Assembly: GCF_024679095.1 (NCBI RefSeq)
Contig: NW_026111831.1
Location: 1,364,286 to 1,428,285 of the forward strand
Direction: 5' to 3'
From: Eriocheir sinensis
Lineage: Eukaryota > Arthropoda > Malacostraca > Decapoda > Varunidae
Length of the DNA: 64,000 bases
The stretch's first letter is position 1; every line of letters starts with the position of its first letter. The position numbers and the translations under genes were made by a program. The notes beneath the pieces are model-generated. The model ran no database searches and had not been told where the DNA came from. It was given only the letters and a program-made list of their open reading frames with translations. This document shows, piece by piece, positions 1 to 23,000 of this stretch.

Positions 1-1952
<1,952 letters not shown>

Positions 1953-2876
1953 GAACTGTCCTATCCATTCCTACGCCGATGATTCCACTCTGCATTATTC
2001 AACTTCTTTTAATAGAAGACCCACCCTTCAGGAACTTAACGACTCAAGGCTGGAGGCTGCAGAACGCTTAGCCTCAGACCTTACTATTATTTCCGATTGG
2101 GGCAAGAAGAACCTGGTGTCCTTCAACGCCTCAAAAACACAGTTTCTCCACCTATCCACTCGACACAGTCTTCCAAACAACTATCCCCTATTCTTTGACA
2201 ACACCCAGCTATCACCTTCCTCAACACTAAACATCCTCGGTCTATCCTTAACTCAAAATCTCAACTGGAAATTCATATCTCATCTCTTTAAATCAGCCTC
2301 GAGGCTGGGCGTTCTGTACTGTCTCCGCCAGTTCTTCTCCCTGCACAGTTGCTGTCCATATACAGGGCCTTGTCCGCCCTCGTATGGAGTATGCATCTCA
2401 TGTGGGGGGCTCCACTCACACAGCTCTTCTGGACAGAGGAGGCTAAGGCTCTCGTCTCATCAGCTCTCCTCCTCATACTGATAGTCTTCACCTCTTAAAT
2501 TCCGCCGCAATGTTGCCTCTCTCTATCTTCTATCGATATTTCCACGCTGACTGCTCCTCTGAACTTGCTAACTGCATGCCTCCCCCTGCCCCTGCTGCAC
2601 TCGACTTTCTACTCATGCTCATCCCTATACTGTCCAAACCCCTTATGCAAGAGTTAACCAGCATCTTCACTCTTTCATCCTCACGCTGGTAAACTCTGAA
2701 CAATCTTCCTTCATCTGTATTTCCTCCTACCTACGACTTGACTTTCAAGAGGAGGTATCAGGACACCTCTCCTCCCGAAACTGACCTATCTTTCGGCCAC
2801 CTCTTTGATTCTTTTTAGCAGCAGTAGCGGCTTTTTATTAATGTTTGCTTTTTTGCCCCTTGAACTGTCTCCTATG
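1953..2876 (+). mobile_element. Family A non-LTR retrotransposon, copy A1, 5'-truncated and decayed
   Basis: 3' part of a LINE-like element. It begins inside the reverse transcriptase just before the catalytic motif C (SYADDST in full copies) and runs through the C-terminal part to the 3' UTR. The reading frame is broken by several small deletions, visible against copies A4 and A5: for example, bases are missing around 2,275-2,310 and 2,430-2,470. The 5' junction shares GAA with the satellite. The 3' end stops at CTGTCTCCT and passes straight into AT-rich satellite, without the TTGCTGTAAAA end seen in A4. Nucleotide similarity to the other copies is very high away from the indels, so the insertion is young. 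It cannot encode a working enzyme. Confidence 0.9.
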
Positions 2877-2933
2877 TATTTTATTGTATATATATTTTAT
2901 ATATATATATACATTATTGATGTGCATTTATAT

Positions 2934-3368
<435 letters not shown>

Positions 3369-3644
3369 CATATTTACATTAGTTAATGTATATTTTGTAT
3401 ATATATTTTATGCAAATTTACGTTATTTTATGTGTATTTGTTTATATATTTTCATACAAATTTACATTATTTTATGTGTATTATGTATATGTATTTCAAT
3501 ACAAATTTGCCTAATTTTATGTGTATTTTGAATATCTATTTGCAAATAAATAAATAAAAAATTGTGTATTTTTGCATATATATTTATACAAATTTTTGTT
3601 ATTTTATTTGTATTTTGTATATATATTTTCCTACAAATATGCAT

Positions 3645-3842
<198 letters not shown>

Positions 3843-4224
3843 ATACAAATTTACGTTATTTTATTGTGGGTTTGCATATATTTCAATACAAATTTACATT
3901 ATTTTATGTGTTTTGTATATCTATTTCAATACAAATTTACCTTATTGTATGTGTATTTTGTATATCTCCATTTTCACAAATTTAAATTATTTCTGTGTTT
4001 TTTGTATAGATTTTAATACAAATTTTAGTTGTGTTCTGTGTATTTTGTAAAATTAATTTCACACAAATATATACTGTTATATTGGTATGTTGTTGATTTA
4101 TGTTTATGCGTAGTTACATTGTTGTATATGTACTTTGTATATATATTTTATATATATACATTATTTATTATATATTTTATATATTTTTATGTTATTTTAT
4201 ATATATATTTTGTATATATATATT

Positions 4225-4373
<149 letters not shown>

Positions 4374-6968
4374 ATACAAATCTACATTATTTAATGTGTA
4401 TTTTGTATATATATTTTTATACATATTTATTTTATTTTACTTGTATTTGTATATATATTTTTATACAAATCTACATTATTTGATGTGTTTTTTATATATA
4501 TATTTCATTACAAATTTGCCTTATTTTATGTTTATTTTTATATATATTTTCATTCAAATTTAAATTATTTTATGTGTATATATTTATTTGTATTTACGTT
4601 ATTTTATGTGTATTTTCTATATGTATTTTCATTCAAAATTACATTATTTTATCGGTATTTTGTTCATTTATTTCGATACGAGTTTTGATTATTTCATGTG
4701 TATTTTCTATACATATTTTATACGCATTTATAGTATTTAATGTGTGTTTTGTATTTATATTTTTAATACAATTTTACTTCATTTTATGTGCATTTGTGTT
4801 GTTGTTTTTATACAAATATACAATATTTTAAGTGTATTCTGTACTTTTTTTACTACAAATTTACCTTATCTTATGATTATTTTGTTTATTTATTTTCATA
4901 GAAATTTAAATTATTTTATGTGCATTTTTGTACATATATTTTTATAGAAATTTGCGTTATTTTATATGTATTTTGTATATATTTTTTCATACAAGTTTAC
5001 TTTTTTATTGGTATTTTGTTTATGTACTTTGATACGAATTTACATTATTATATGTGTATTTTGTATATCTTTTGTATACGTATTTTTATTATTTAATGTG
5101 TATTTTGTTTATATATTTTAAAACAAATTTATGTTAATTTATCCGTATTTGTTTAAATATTTTGATAAAAAATTACATTATTTTATGTATTTTGTATATA
5201 TATTTCAATACAAATTTAGTTTATTTTATGTATATTTTGTATATCTATTTTCATACAAATTTAAATTACTTTTGTGTATTTTTGTATATAGTTTTATACA
5301 AATTTACGTTATTTTATGTGTATTTTGTATATTTATTTTCATACAAATTCACATTCTTCTATTGGTATTTTGTTTATTTATTTTGGTACGAATTTACATT
5401 ATTTTATGTGTATTTTGTATGTATATTTTTATACGTATTTACATAATTTTATGTGTATTTTTCATATATATTTTTATAGAGATTACGTTTTTTTATGTGT
5501 GTTCGTAATATATTTTCAAACAAATTTACATTGTTTTATGTATGTTTTGCATATCTATTTCAATATAACTTTACCAAATTGTATGTGCATTTTGTATATT
5601 TATTTTAATACAAATTTAATTATTTGATGTGGATTTTTGTATATATATTTAAAAAAAATGCTTTTTTTATGGGTATTTTGCATCTTTATTTTCATACAAA
5701 TTTACATTATTTTATTAATAATCTGTGTATTTATTTTGATACGATTTTACATTATTCTATTTGTGTTTTGTATATATTTTTTTATACATATTTACATTAT
5801 TTAATGTGTATTTTGTATATATATTTTATACAAATTTACGTTATTTTAAGTGTATTTGTTTATATATTTTCTTTATGATTTACATTATCTTATGTATATT
5901 TTGTAAATGTATTTCAATACAAAATTACCTAGTTTTATGTGTATTTTGTATATTTATTTACATACAAATTTAAATTATTTTTGTGTATTTTTGTACATAA
6001 TTTTATACAAATTTAGGTTATTTTATGAGTATTTTGTATATCTAGTTTCATACAAATATACATTCTTTTATTGATATTTAGTTTTTTTTTTTTTTTACAC
6101 AAATTTACATTATTTAATGTGTATTTTGTATATGTATTTTTATACGTATTTACATTATTTCAGGTGTATTTTGTATATATATTTCTATAGAAATCTACGT
6201 TATTTTATGTGTATTCGTATATATATTTTGAAACAAATTCATATTGTTTAATGTGTATTTTGCATATTTTTTCAATACAAATCTACTTTATTCTATGTGC
6301 ATTTTGTATATTAATTTTAATACAAATTTAATTATTCTATGTGCATTTTTGTATATGTATTTTTATAAAAAAAAATATGCTCTATTTTATGAGTATTTTG
6401 CATCTCTATTTTCATACAAATTTACATTAATTTATTGATATTCTGTGTATTTATTTTGATACGATTTTAAATTATTCTGTGTATTTTGTATGTATATTTT
6501 ATACAAATGTACGCTCTTCTATGTCTATTTGGTTTCATTTCATACAAATTTACATTATTTTATGTGTATATTGTACATGTATTTAAATACAAATTTAAAT
6601 AATTATATGTGCATTTTGTATATCAATTTTCATACAAATTGAAACTATTTTTTAGTATTTTTGTATATATTTTTATACAAATTTTCGTTATTTTATGTGT
6701 ATTTTGTAAATTTATTTTCCTACAAATATACGTTCTTTTTTAACGGAATTTTGTTTATTTATTTTGATACGAATTTACATTATTTTAGGTGTGTTTGGTA
6801 TATATATTTTTATACTTATTTACATCATTTTATATGTATTTTGTATGTATATGTTCATAAAATTTTACTCTATTTTATGTGTATTCGTATATATATTTTG
6901 ATACAAATTTACATTATTTATGTGCATTTTGCATATCTATTTCAATACAAATTTAACTCTTTTATGTG

Positions 6969-7050
<82 letters not shown>

Positions 7051-7171
7051 CAAATATGTGTTATTACATGGGTATTTTGCATCTTTATTTTCATACAAAT
7101 TTACATTATTTTATTGATATTCTGCTTATTTATTTTGATACGATTCTACATTATTCTATGTGTATTTTGTA

Positions 7172-7268
<97 letters not shown>

Positions 7269-7574
7269 TTATACATATTTACATTAGTTAATGTATATTT
7301 TGTATATATATTTTATGCAAATTTACGTTATTTTATGTGTATTTGTTTATATATTTTCAAACAAATTTAAATTATTTTTGTGTATTTTTGTATATATTTT
7401 TATACAAATTTTTGTTATTTTATTTGTATTTTGTATATATATTTTCCTACAAATATACATTCTTTTATTGGAATTTTATTTATTTCTTTTGATTCGAGTC
7501 TACATTATTTAATATGTATTTTGTATATAATTTTTTTTACGTATTTACATTATTTTATGTATATTTTGTATTTT

Positions 7575-9905
7575 TTTTTTTTTACAACAAAGGAAGCAGC
7601 TCAATGGCACACAAAAAAAGAAAACAATAATAAAAAAAAAAGCCCGCTACTCGCTGCTCCTAAAAAAGAAACAAAAGAGGTGGCCGAAAGGAAGATCAAA
7701 TACGGGAGGAGAGGTGTCCTGATACCCTCCTCTTGAAAGAGTTCAAGTCGTAGGCAGGAGGAAATACAGATGAAGGAAGATTGTTCCAGAGTTTACCAGC
7801 GTGAGATATGAAAGAGTGAAGATGCTGGTTAACTCTTGCATAAGGGGTTGGGACAGTATAGGGATGAGCATGAGTAGAAAGTCGAGTGCAGCGGAGCCGC
7901 GGGAAGGGGGGGAGGCATGCAGTTAGCAAGTTCAGAAGAGCAGTCAGCGTGGAAATATCGATAGAAGATAGAAAGAGAGGCAACATTGCGGCGGGATTTA
8001 AGAGGTAAAAGACTATCAGTATGAGGAGGAGAGCTGATGAGACGAAGAGCCTTAGCCTCCACTCTGTCCAGAAGAGCTGTGTGAGTGGACCCCCCCACAC
8101 ATGAGATGCATACTCCATACGAGGGCGGACAAGGCCCCTGTATATGGACAGCAACTGTGCAGGGGAGAAGAACTGGCGGAGACGGTACAGAACGCCCAGC
8201 CTCGAGGAAGCTGATTTAGTAAGACATGAGATATGAAGTTTCCAGTTGAGATTTTGAGTTAAGGATAGACCGAGGATGTTTAGTGTTGAAGGTGATAGCT
8301 GGGTGTTGTCAAAGAATAGGGGATAGTTGTTTGGAAGATTGTGTCGAGTGGATAGGTGGAGAAACTGTGTTTTTGAGGCATTGAAGGACACCAGGTTCTT
8401 CTTGCCCGAATCGGAAATAATAGTAAGGTCTGAGGCTAAGCGTTCTGCAGCCTCCAGCCTTGAGTCGTTAAGTTCCTGAAGGGTGGGTCTTCTATTAAAA
8501 GAAGTTGAGTAATGCAGAGTGGAATCATCGGCGTAGGAATGGATAGGACAGTTCGTTTTGGAAAGAAGATCATCAATGAACAACAGAAAAAGAGTGGGAG
8601 ATAGGACATAACCCTGTGGGACACCACTGTTAATAGATTTAGGGGAAGAACAGTGACCGTCTGCCACGGCAGAAATAGAACGGTCAGAAAGGAAACTGGA
8701 GATAAAGGTACAGAGAGAAGGATAGAAACCGTAGGAGGGTAGTTTGGAAAGCAAAGATTTGTGCCAGACCCTATCAAAAGCTTTTGATATGTCCAGCGTA
8801 ATAGCAAAAGTTTCACCGAAACGGCTAAGAGAGGATGACCAAAAGTCAGTTAAGAAGGCTAGGAGATCACCAGTAGAACGCCCCTTGCGGATCCCATACT
8901 GGCGATCAGATAGAAGGTCAGAAGTGGAAAGATGCTTTTGAATCTTCCTGTTAAGGATTGATTCAAAAGCTTTAGATATACAAGAAAGTAAAGCTATAGG
9001 ACGGTAGTTTGAGGGATTGGAGCGGTCACCCTTCTTAGGTACAGGCTGTATGAAGGCATACTTCCAGCAAGAAGGAAAGGTAGATGTTGACAGGCAGAGG
9101 CGAAAGAGTTTGACCAGGCAGGGTGACAGCACGGAGCCACAGTTTTTAAGGACAATAGGAGGCACTCCATCAGGTCCATAAGCCTTCTGAGGATTGAGGC
9201 CAGAGAAGGCATAGAAAACATCATTTTGAAGAATCTTTATAACAGGCATAAAGGAGTCAGAGGGGGGATGAGTAGGAGGAATATGCCCAGAATCGTCCAG
9301 AGTGGAGTTTTTAGAAAAAGTTTGAGAGAAGAGTTCAGCCTTAGAGATAGATGAGACGGTAGTGTTGCCGTCAGTACTGAGGAGTGGAGGGAAAGATGAA
9401 GAAGTGAAGTTGGAGGAGATGTTTCTATTAATGAAAGAATTTTTGGTTAGTCGGAGAATAGATTTGGCACGATTTCGGGCAGAAATGTAAAGTTCATAAT
9501 TAGCATTAGTTTGAAGGCTCTGGTACCTTTTGTGAGCTACCTCTCTATCATTGACAGCACGAGAACAAGCGTGATTAAACCAAGGCTTTTTAGCGTGAGG
9601 AGTAGAGAAAGAACGAGGAATGTATGCCTCCATTCCAGAGACAATCACCTCTGTGATGCGCTGAGCACACACAGAGGGGTCTCTATCCTGGAAGCAATAA
9701 TCATTCCACGGGAAATCGGAAAAGTACATCCTCAGGTCGTCCCACCGAGCTGAAGCAAAATGCCAGAAGCATCGCCTTTTCGGTGGGTCCAGAGGGTGTA
9801 CAGGAGCGATAGGACAGGATGCAGAAATAAGATTGTGATCGGAGGAGCCCAACGGAGAGAACAGTTTGACAGAATAAGCAGAAGGGTTTGAGGTAAAAGG
9901 ATATA
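7575..9905 (-). mobile_element. Family A non-LTR retrotransposon, copy A2, 5'-truncated in the endonuclease
   Basis: The longest family A copy in the satellite field, on the minus strand. Its 3' end lies at 7,575, where a T-run on the plus strand (the poly(A) tail) meets the satellite. Coding sequence starts on the right inside the C-terminal end of the endonuclease and includes the full reverse transcriptase. At the right border, homology to the element ends near 9,905. About 50 bp of unassigned sequence follows, then a long (AT)n tract. Satellite on both sides is in plus orientation, so this is an ordinary insertion. Confidence 0.93.
7696..9905 (-). pseudogene. Family A ORF2: endonuclease C-terminus plus reverse transcriptase
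   Basis: Open frame of more than 720 codons with no native start. It opens in the last part of the AP-like endonuclease ([10 protein letters not shown], the SDH motif) and continues upstream of any Met. Reverse transcriptase signatures follow in order: finger [17 protein letters not shown], motif [13 protein letters not shown], motif B GVPQG, motif C SYADDST, then the thumb and the C-terminal WNNLPSSVF...FKRRVSGHL signature. Defects: about 19 codons missing from the linker relative to copy A4, Ser to Tyr after the motif B PQG, and a one-base loss in the C-run near 8,092. That loss shifts about 85 residues out of frame until a second indel near 7,910 restores it. The enzyme would copy its own RNA at a nicked target; this copy is probably dead. 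Confidence 0.88.
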
Positions 9906-9967
9906 TATATATGTTGGCCGATCTCCAAGAGACAGTATATGTATATATATATATATATAAGATATAT

Positions 9968-11769
<1,802 letters not shown>

Positions 11770-12019
11770 ACAAATAAGGAGGCAGCTCAAGAGCACACAA
11801 AAAAGAAAACAATAATAAAAAAAAAGCCCACTACTCGCTGCTCCTAAAAAAGAAACAAAAGAGGTGGCCGAAAGCAGGATCAAATACGGGAGGAGAGGTG
11901 ACCTGATACCCTCCTCTTGAAAGAGTTCAAATCGTATGCAGGAGGAAATACAGATGAAGAAAGATTGTTCCAGAGTTTACCAGCGTGACGGATGAAAGAG
12001 TGAAGATGCTGGTTAACTC
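11770..12019 (-). mobile_element. Family A copy A3: 250-bp 3'-end fragment
   Basis: Minus-strand 3' terminal piece of family A (last coding segment and 3' UTR), ending at the element sequence GTTAACTC on the plus strand. A (TCTAC)n stretch of about four units joins it head to head to copy A4 on the opposite strand. Both pieces contain the element's 3' end, so they are not the two halves of a single inverted insertion. Confidence 0.9.
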
Positions 12020-14116
12020 TACTCTACTCTACTCTACTCCTCACGCTAAAAAGCCTTGGTTTAATCACGCTTGTTCTCGTGCTATCAATGATAGAGAGGT
12101 AGCTCACAAAAGGTACCTGAACCTTCAAACTAATGCTAATTATGAACTTTACATTTCTGCCCGAAATCGTGCCAAATCTATTCTCCGACTAACCAAAAAT
12201 TCTTTCATTAATAGAAAATGTCAAAACCTTGCTTTCTCTAACTCTTCCCGTGACTTCTGGCATATAGCCAAAAACATCTCCTTCAACTTCACTTCTTCAT
12301 CTTTCCCTCCACTCCTCAGTCCTGACGGCAACACTGCCGTCTCATCTATCTCTAAGGCTGAACTCTTCTCTCAAACTTTTTCTAAAAACTCCACTCTGGA
12401 CGATTCTGGGCATATTCCTCCTACTCATCCCCCCTCTGACTCCTTTATGCCTGTTATAAAGATTCTTCAAAATGATGCTTTCTATGCCCTCTCTGGCCTC
12501 AATACTCGGAAGGCTTATGGACCTGATGGAGTGCCTCCTACTGTCCTTAAAAAACTGTGCCTCCGTGCTGTCACCCTGCCTGGTCAAACTCTTTCGCCTC
12601 TGCCTGTCAACATCTACCTTTCCTTCTTGCTGGAAGTATGCCTTCATACAGCCTGTGCCTAAGAAGGGTGACCGCTCTAATCCCTCAAACTACCGTCCTA
12701 TAGCTTTACTTTCTTGTCTATCTAAAGCTTTTGAATCAATCCTTAACCGGAAGATTCAAAAGCACCTTTCCACTTCTGACCTTCTATCTGATCGCCAGTA
12801 TGGGTTCCGCAAGGGGCGTTCTACTGGTGATCTCCTAGCCTTCTTAACTGACTCTTGGTCATCCTCTCTTAGCCGTTTCGGTGAAACTTTTGCTATTGCG
12901 CTGGACATATCAAAAGCTTTTGATAGGGTCTGGCACAAATCTTTCCTTTCCAAACTACCCTCCTACGGTTTCTATCCTTCTCTCTGTACCTTTATCTCCA
13001 GTTTCTTTTCTGACCGTTCTATTTCTGCCGTGGTAGATGATCACTGTTATTCCCCCAAATCTATTAACAGTGGTGTCCCACAGGGTTCTATCCTATCTCC
13101 CACTCTTTTTCTGTTGTTCATTGATGATCTTCTTTCCAAAACGAACTGTCCTATCCATTCCTACGCCGATGATTCCACTCTGCATTATTCAACTTCTTTT
13201 AATAGAAGACCCACCCTTCAGGAACTTAACGACTCAAGGCTGGAGACTGCAGAACGCTTAGCCTCAGACCTTACTATTATTTCCGATTGGGGCAAGAAGA
13301 ACCTGGTGTCCTTCAACGCCTCAAAAACACAGTTTCTCCACCTATCCACTCGACACAATCTTCCAAACAACTATCCCCTATTCTTTGACAACACCCAGCT
13401 ATCACCTTCCTCAACACTAAACATTCTCGGTCTATCCTTAACTCAAAATCTCAACTGGAAACTTCATATCTCATCTCTTACTAAATCAGCTTCCTCGAGG
13501 CTGGGCGTTTTGTACCGTCTCCGCCAGTTCTTCTCCCCTGCACAGTTGCTGTCCATATACAGGGGCCTGGTCCGCCCTCGTATGGAGTATGCATCTCATG
13601 TGTGGGGGGGCTCCACTCACACAGCTCTTTTGGACAGAGTGGAGGCTAAGGCTCTTCGTCTCATCAGCTCTCCTCCTCATACTGATAGTCTTCTACCTCT
13701 TAAATTCCGCCGCAATGTTGCCTCTCTTTCTATCTTCTATCGATATTTCCACGCTGACTGCTCTTCTGAACTTGCTAACTGCATGCCTCCCCCCTCCCGC
13801 GGCCCCGCTGCACTCGACTTTCTACTCATGCTCATCCCTATACTGTCCAAACCCCTTATGCAAGAGTTAACCAGCATCTTCACTCTTTCATCCCTCACGC
13901 TGGTAAACTCTGGAACAATCTTCCTTAATCTGTATCTCCTCCTGCCTACGACTTAAACTCTTTCAAGAGGAGGGTATCAGGACACCTCTCCTCCCAAAAC
14001 TGACCTATCTTTCGGCCACCTCTTTGGATTCTTTTTAGGAGCAGTTAGTAGCGGGCTTTTTTTTTTATTAATGTTTGCTTTTTGTGTGCCCTTGAACTGT
14101 CTCCTTTGCTGTAAAA

Positions 14117-14119
<3 letters not shown>
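12020..14119 (+). mobile_element. Family A copy A4, plus strand, RT to 3' end
   Basis: Starts at the pentamer junction, at the element's [13 protein letters not shown] segment, and runs to a 3' end CCTTTGCTGTAAAAAAAA followed by (AT)n. It covers the linker after the endonuclease, the whole reverse transcriptase and the 3' UTR. The satellite to its left is plus-oriented and to its right minus-oriented, so this element sits at a strand-switch point. Confidence 0.93.
12036..13956 (+). pseudogene. Family A reverse transcriptase (copy A4), two frameshifts
   Basis: The first frame (12,036 to about 12,550) reads [20 protein letters not shown] through SRDFWHIAKNISFN to [10 protein letters not shown]. 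One extra A in the run near 12,550 then shifts the frame. The second frame carries [17 protein letters not shown], motif [14 protein letters not shown], motif B NSGVPQGSILSP and motif [12 protein letters not shown], and continues into the thumb. A second shift near 13,800 (after ANCMPPP) puts the C-terminal WNNLPSSVF signature out of frame. All catalytic Asp residues are intact. The close match to A2, A5 and A6 implies recent spread. Confidence 0.9.
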
Positions 14120-18864
<4,745 letters not shown>

Positions 18865-19957
18865 CATTTATTTTGATACGAATTTACGTCATTTTAGAGA
18901 TATATTGTATATATAATTTTCTACGTATTTACATCATTTTATGTGTATTTTGTATATATATTTTCATAAAAATTTACGTTATTTTATTGTGTGTATATTT
19001 TACATCATTTTATGTGTATAATGCATATCTATTTCAATTGAAATTTACCTTATTGTGTGTGCATTTTGTTTATTTATTTTAATACAAATTTAACTATTTC
19101 ATGTTTATTTTGTACATATGTTTTTTATACAAATATGCTTATTTTATTGGTATTTTGCATCTTTATTTTCATACAAATTTGCATTTTTTTATTGATATTC
19201 TTTTTATTTATTTTGATACGATTTGATATTATTCTGTGTATTTTGTATATATTTTTTATACATATTTACATTATTTAATGGATATTTTGTATATATATTT
19301 TTATACAAATGTACGTTATTTTATGTGTATTTGTTTATATATTTTGATACAAATTTACAATATTTTATGTGGAATTTTGTATATATATTTCAGAACAAAT
19401 TTACCTAATTTAATGTGTATTTTTTATATCAATTTTTATACAAATTTAAATTATTTTTGTGCATTTTTGTATAGATTTTAATACAAATTTTAGTTATATT
19501 ATGTATATTTTGTAAATTTATTTTCAAACAAATTTATATTATATTATTGGTATTTTGTTGATTTATTTTGATACGAATTTACATTATTTTATGTGTACTT
19601 TGTATATATATTTTTATACGTATTTACATTATTTAATGTGTATTTTGTATATATATTTTTATACAAATTTATGTTATTTTATGCGTATTTGGATATATAT
19701 TTTCATAAAAATTTACATAATTTTATGTGTATTTTGTATAGATATTTTATTACAAAATTACCTTATTTTATGTTTATTTTATATATTTATTTTCATTCAA
19801 ATTTAAATTATTTTATGTGCATATTTGTATTTGTATTTAAGTTATTGCATGTGTATTTTGTATATATATTTACATTCAAAATTAAATTACTTTATTGGTA
19901 TTCTGTTTATTTATTTCGATACGAATTTAGATTATTTCATGTGTATTTTGTATACAT

Positions 19958-20048
<91 letters not shown>

Positions 20049-23000
20049 ATATATATATATAAATATGTGTTGTTTTTTCATTCAAATTTACATTATTTTA
20101 TGTGTATTTTGTATTTTTTTAATACAAATTTGCCTTCTGCGTACTTTGTATATTTATTTTCATACAAATTTAAATTATTTTATGTGCATTTTTCTATATA
20201 TATTTTTATAGAAATTTGCATTATTTTATGTGTATTTTGTATATATTTTCTCATACATATTTTCAATATTTCATTGTTAGTTTATTTATTTTGACTCGAG
20301 TTTACATTATTATATGTGTATTTTGTATATATTTTGTATACCTATTTACATTATTTAATGTGTATTTTGTATATATATTTTATACAAATTTACGTTATTT
20401 TATATGTATTTGTTTATATATTTTCATACAAATTTACATTATTGTATATATATTTTGTATATATTTTAATGCAAATTTACCTAATTTTATGTGTATTTTG
20501 TATATATATTTTCATACATATTTAAATTATTTTGTGTATTTTTGTATATATTTTTATACAAATTTTAGTTATTTTTTGTGTATTTTGTATATTTATTTTC
20601 CTACATATATACATTCTTTTATTGGAATTTTGCTCATTTATTTTTATATGAATTTACATCATTTTAAGTGTATTTTGTATATAATTTTCTACGTATTTAC
20701 ATCATTTTATGTGTATTTTGTATATAATTTTTCACAGAAGTTTACGTTATTTTATGTGTATTGGTATATATATTTTGATACAAGCTTATACTATTTTATT
20801 TGTATATTGCATATGTATTTAAGTATAAATATACTTTATTGTATGTGCATTTTGTATATTTATTTTAATACAAATTTAATTATTACATGTTTTATTTTAG
20901 TACATATGTTTTTTATACAAATATGTTTATTTTATTAGTATTTTGCGTCTTTATTTTCATACAAATTTACATTTTTTTATTGATATTCTGTTTATTTATT
21001 TTGATACGATTTTATATTATTCTATGTGTATTTTGTATATATGTTTATACATATTTACATTATTTATTGTATATTTTGTATATAGAATTTCAAACAAATT
21101 TACGTTTTTTTATATGTATTTGTTTATATATTTTGATGCAAATTTACAATATTTTATTGGTATTTTGTATATATATTTCAGAGAAAAACTACCTAGTTTT
21201 AAGTATATTTTGTATATTAATTTTTATACAAATTTAAAGTATTTCTGTGCATTTTTGTATAGATTTTAAATCAGATTTTAGTTATATTATGTGTATTTTA
21301 TAAATTTATTTTCAAATAAATTTATATTATTTTATTGGTATTTTGTTGATTTATTTTAATAAGAATTTACATTATTTTATTTGTACTTTGTATATATATT
21401 TTTATACGTATTTACATTATTTAATGTTTATTTTGTATATATATTTTTATACAAATTTATGTTATCTTATGTGTATTTGTATATATATTTTGATACAAAT
21501 TTACATTATTTTATGTGTATTTTGTATAGATATTTCATTACAAACTTACGTTATTTCATGTTTAATTTATATATTTATTTTCATTCAAATTTAAATTATT
21601 TTATGTGCATATTTGTATTTGTATTTATGTTATTTCATGTGTATTTTTTATATATATTTGCATTCAAAATTAAATTACTTTATTGGTATTTAGTTTATTT
21701 ATTTCGATACGAATTTAGATTATTTCATGTGTATTTTGTATACATATTTTTATACGCATTTACATTATTTAATGTGTGTTTTTATATATATTTTTTTTAT
21801 ACAAATTTACTTTATTTTATGTGCATTTGTGTTGTTTTTTCATTCAAATTTACATTATTTTATGTGTATTCTGTATTTTTTTAATAAAAATTTGCCTTAT
21901 TTTATGCGTAATTTGTATATCTTTTTCATACATATTTAAATTAATTTATGTGCATTTTTCTACATATATTTTTATAGAAATTTGCGTTATTTTATGTGTA
22001 TTTAGTATATATTTTCTCATACAAATTTACATTATTTTATTGGTATTGTCTTTATTTAATTTGATACGAATTTACATTATAATATGTGTATTTTGTATTT
22101 ATTTTGTATACGCATTTACATTATTTAATGTGTATATTATTTATATATTTTTATACAAATTTACGTTATTTTATGTGTATTTTATATATATTTTTTTATA
22201 GAAATTTACTTTATTTTATGTGCATTTGTGTTGTTTTTTCACTCAAATTTCCATTATTTTATGTGTATTCTGTATTTTTTCAATACAAATTTGCATTATT
22301 TTACTCGTAATTTGTATATTTATTTTTATACATATTTAAATTATTTTATGTGCATTTTTCTACATATTTTTTCTAGAAATTTGCGTAATTTTATTTGTAT
22401 TTGGTATATATTTTCTCATACATATTTACATTATTTTATTGGTATTTTGTTTATTTAATTTGATATGAATTTACATTATAATATGTGTATTTTGTATTTA
22501 TTTTGTATACGTATTTACATTATTTAATGTGTATTTTGTTTATATATTTTTATACAAATTTACGTTATTTTATGTGTATATTTTCATACAAATTTACATT
22601 ATTTGATGTGTATTTTGCATATCTATTTCAATACAAATTTACCTTATTTTATGTGTATTTTGTATATTTATTTTCATAAAAATTTAATTATTTTATGTGT
22701 ATTTTTGTATATAAATTTTTATACAAATATGCGTTATTTTATGGGTATTTTGCATCTTTATTTTCATACAAACTTACATTATTTTATTGATATTCTGTTT
22801 ATTCATATTGATTCGATTTTACATTAATCTATGTCTATTTTGTATATATTTTCTATACATATTTACAATATTTAATGTATAGTTTGTATATATTATTCTA
22901 AACAAATTTACGTTAATTTATGTGTATTTGTTTATATATTTTTGTAGAAATTTACAATATTTATGGGTTTTTGCATATATATTTGAAAAAAATGACTTAA

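Noticed and set aside
8744..9753. Plus-strand frames opposite copy A2 (and similar shadows at 42,105-42,525 and 54,375-55,078)
   Set aside because: Antisense of well-supported retrotransposon coding sequence with no domain of their own.
11770..14119. Twin-priming 5' inversion as the origin of the A3/A4 pair
   Set aside because: In twin priming the two halves are non-overlapping parts of one RNA. Here both pieces contain the element's 3' end.
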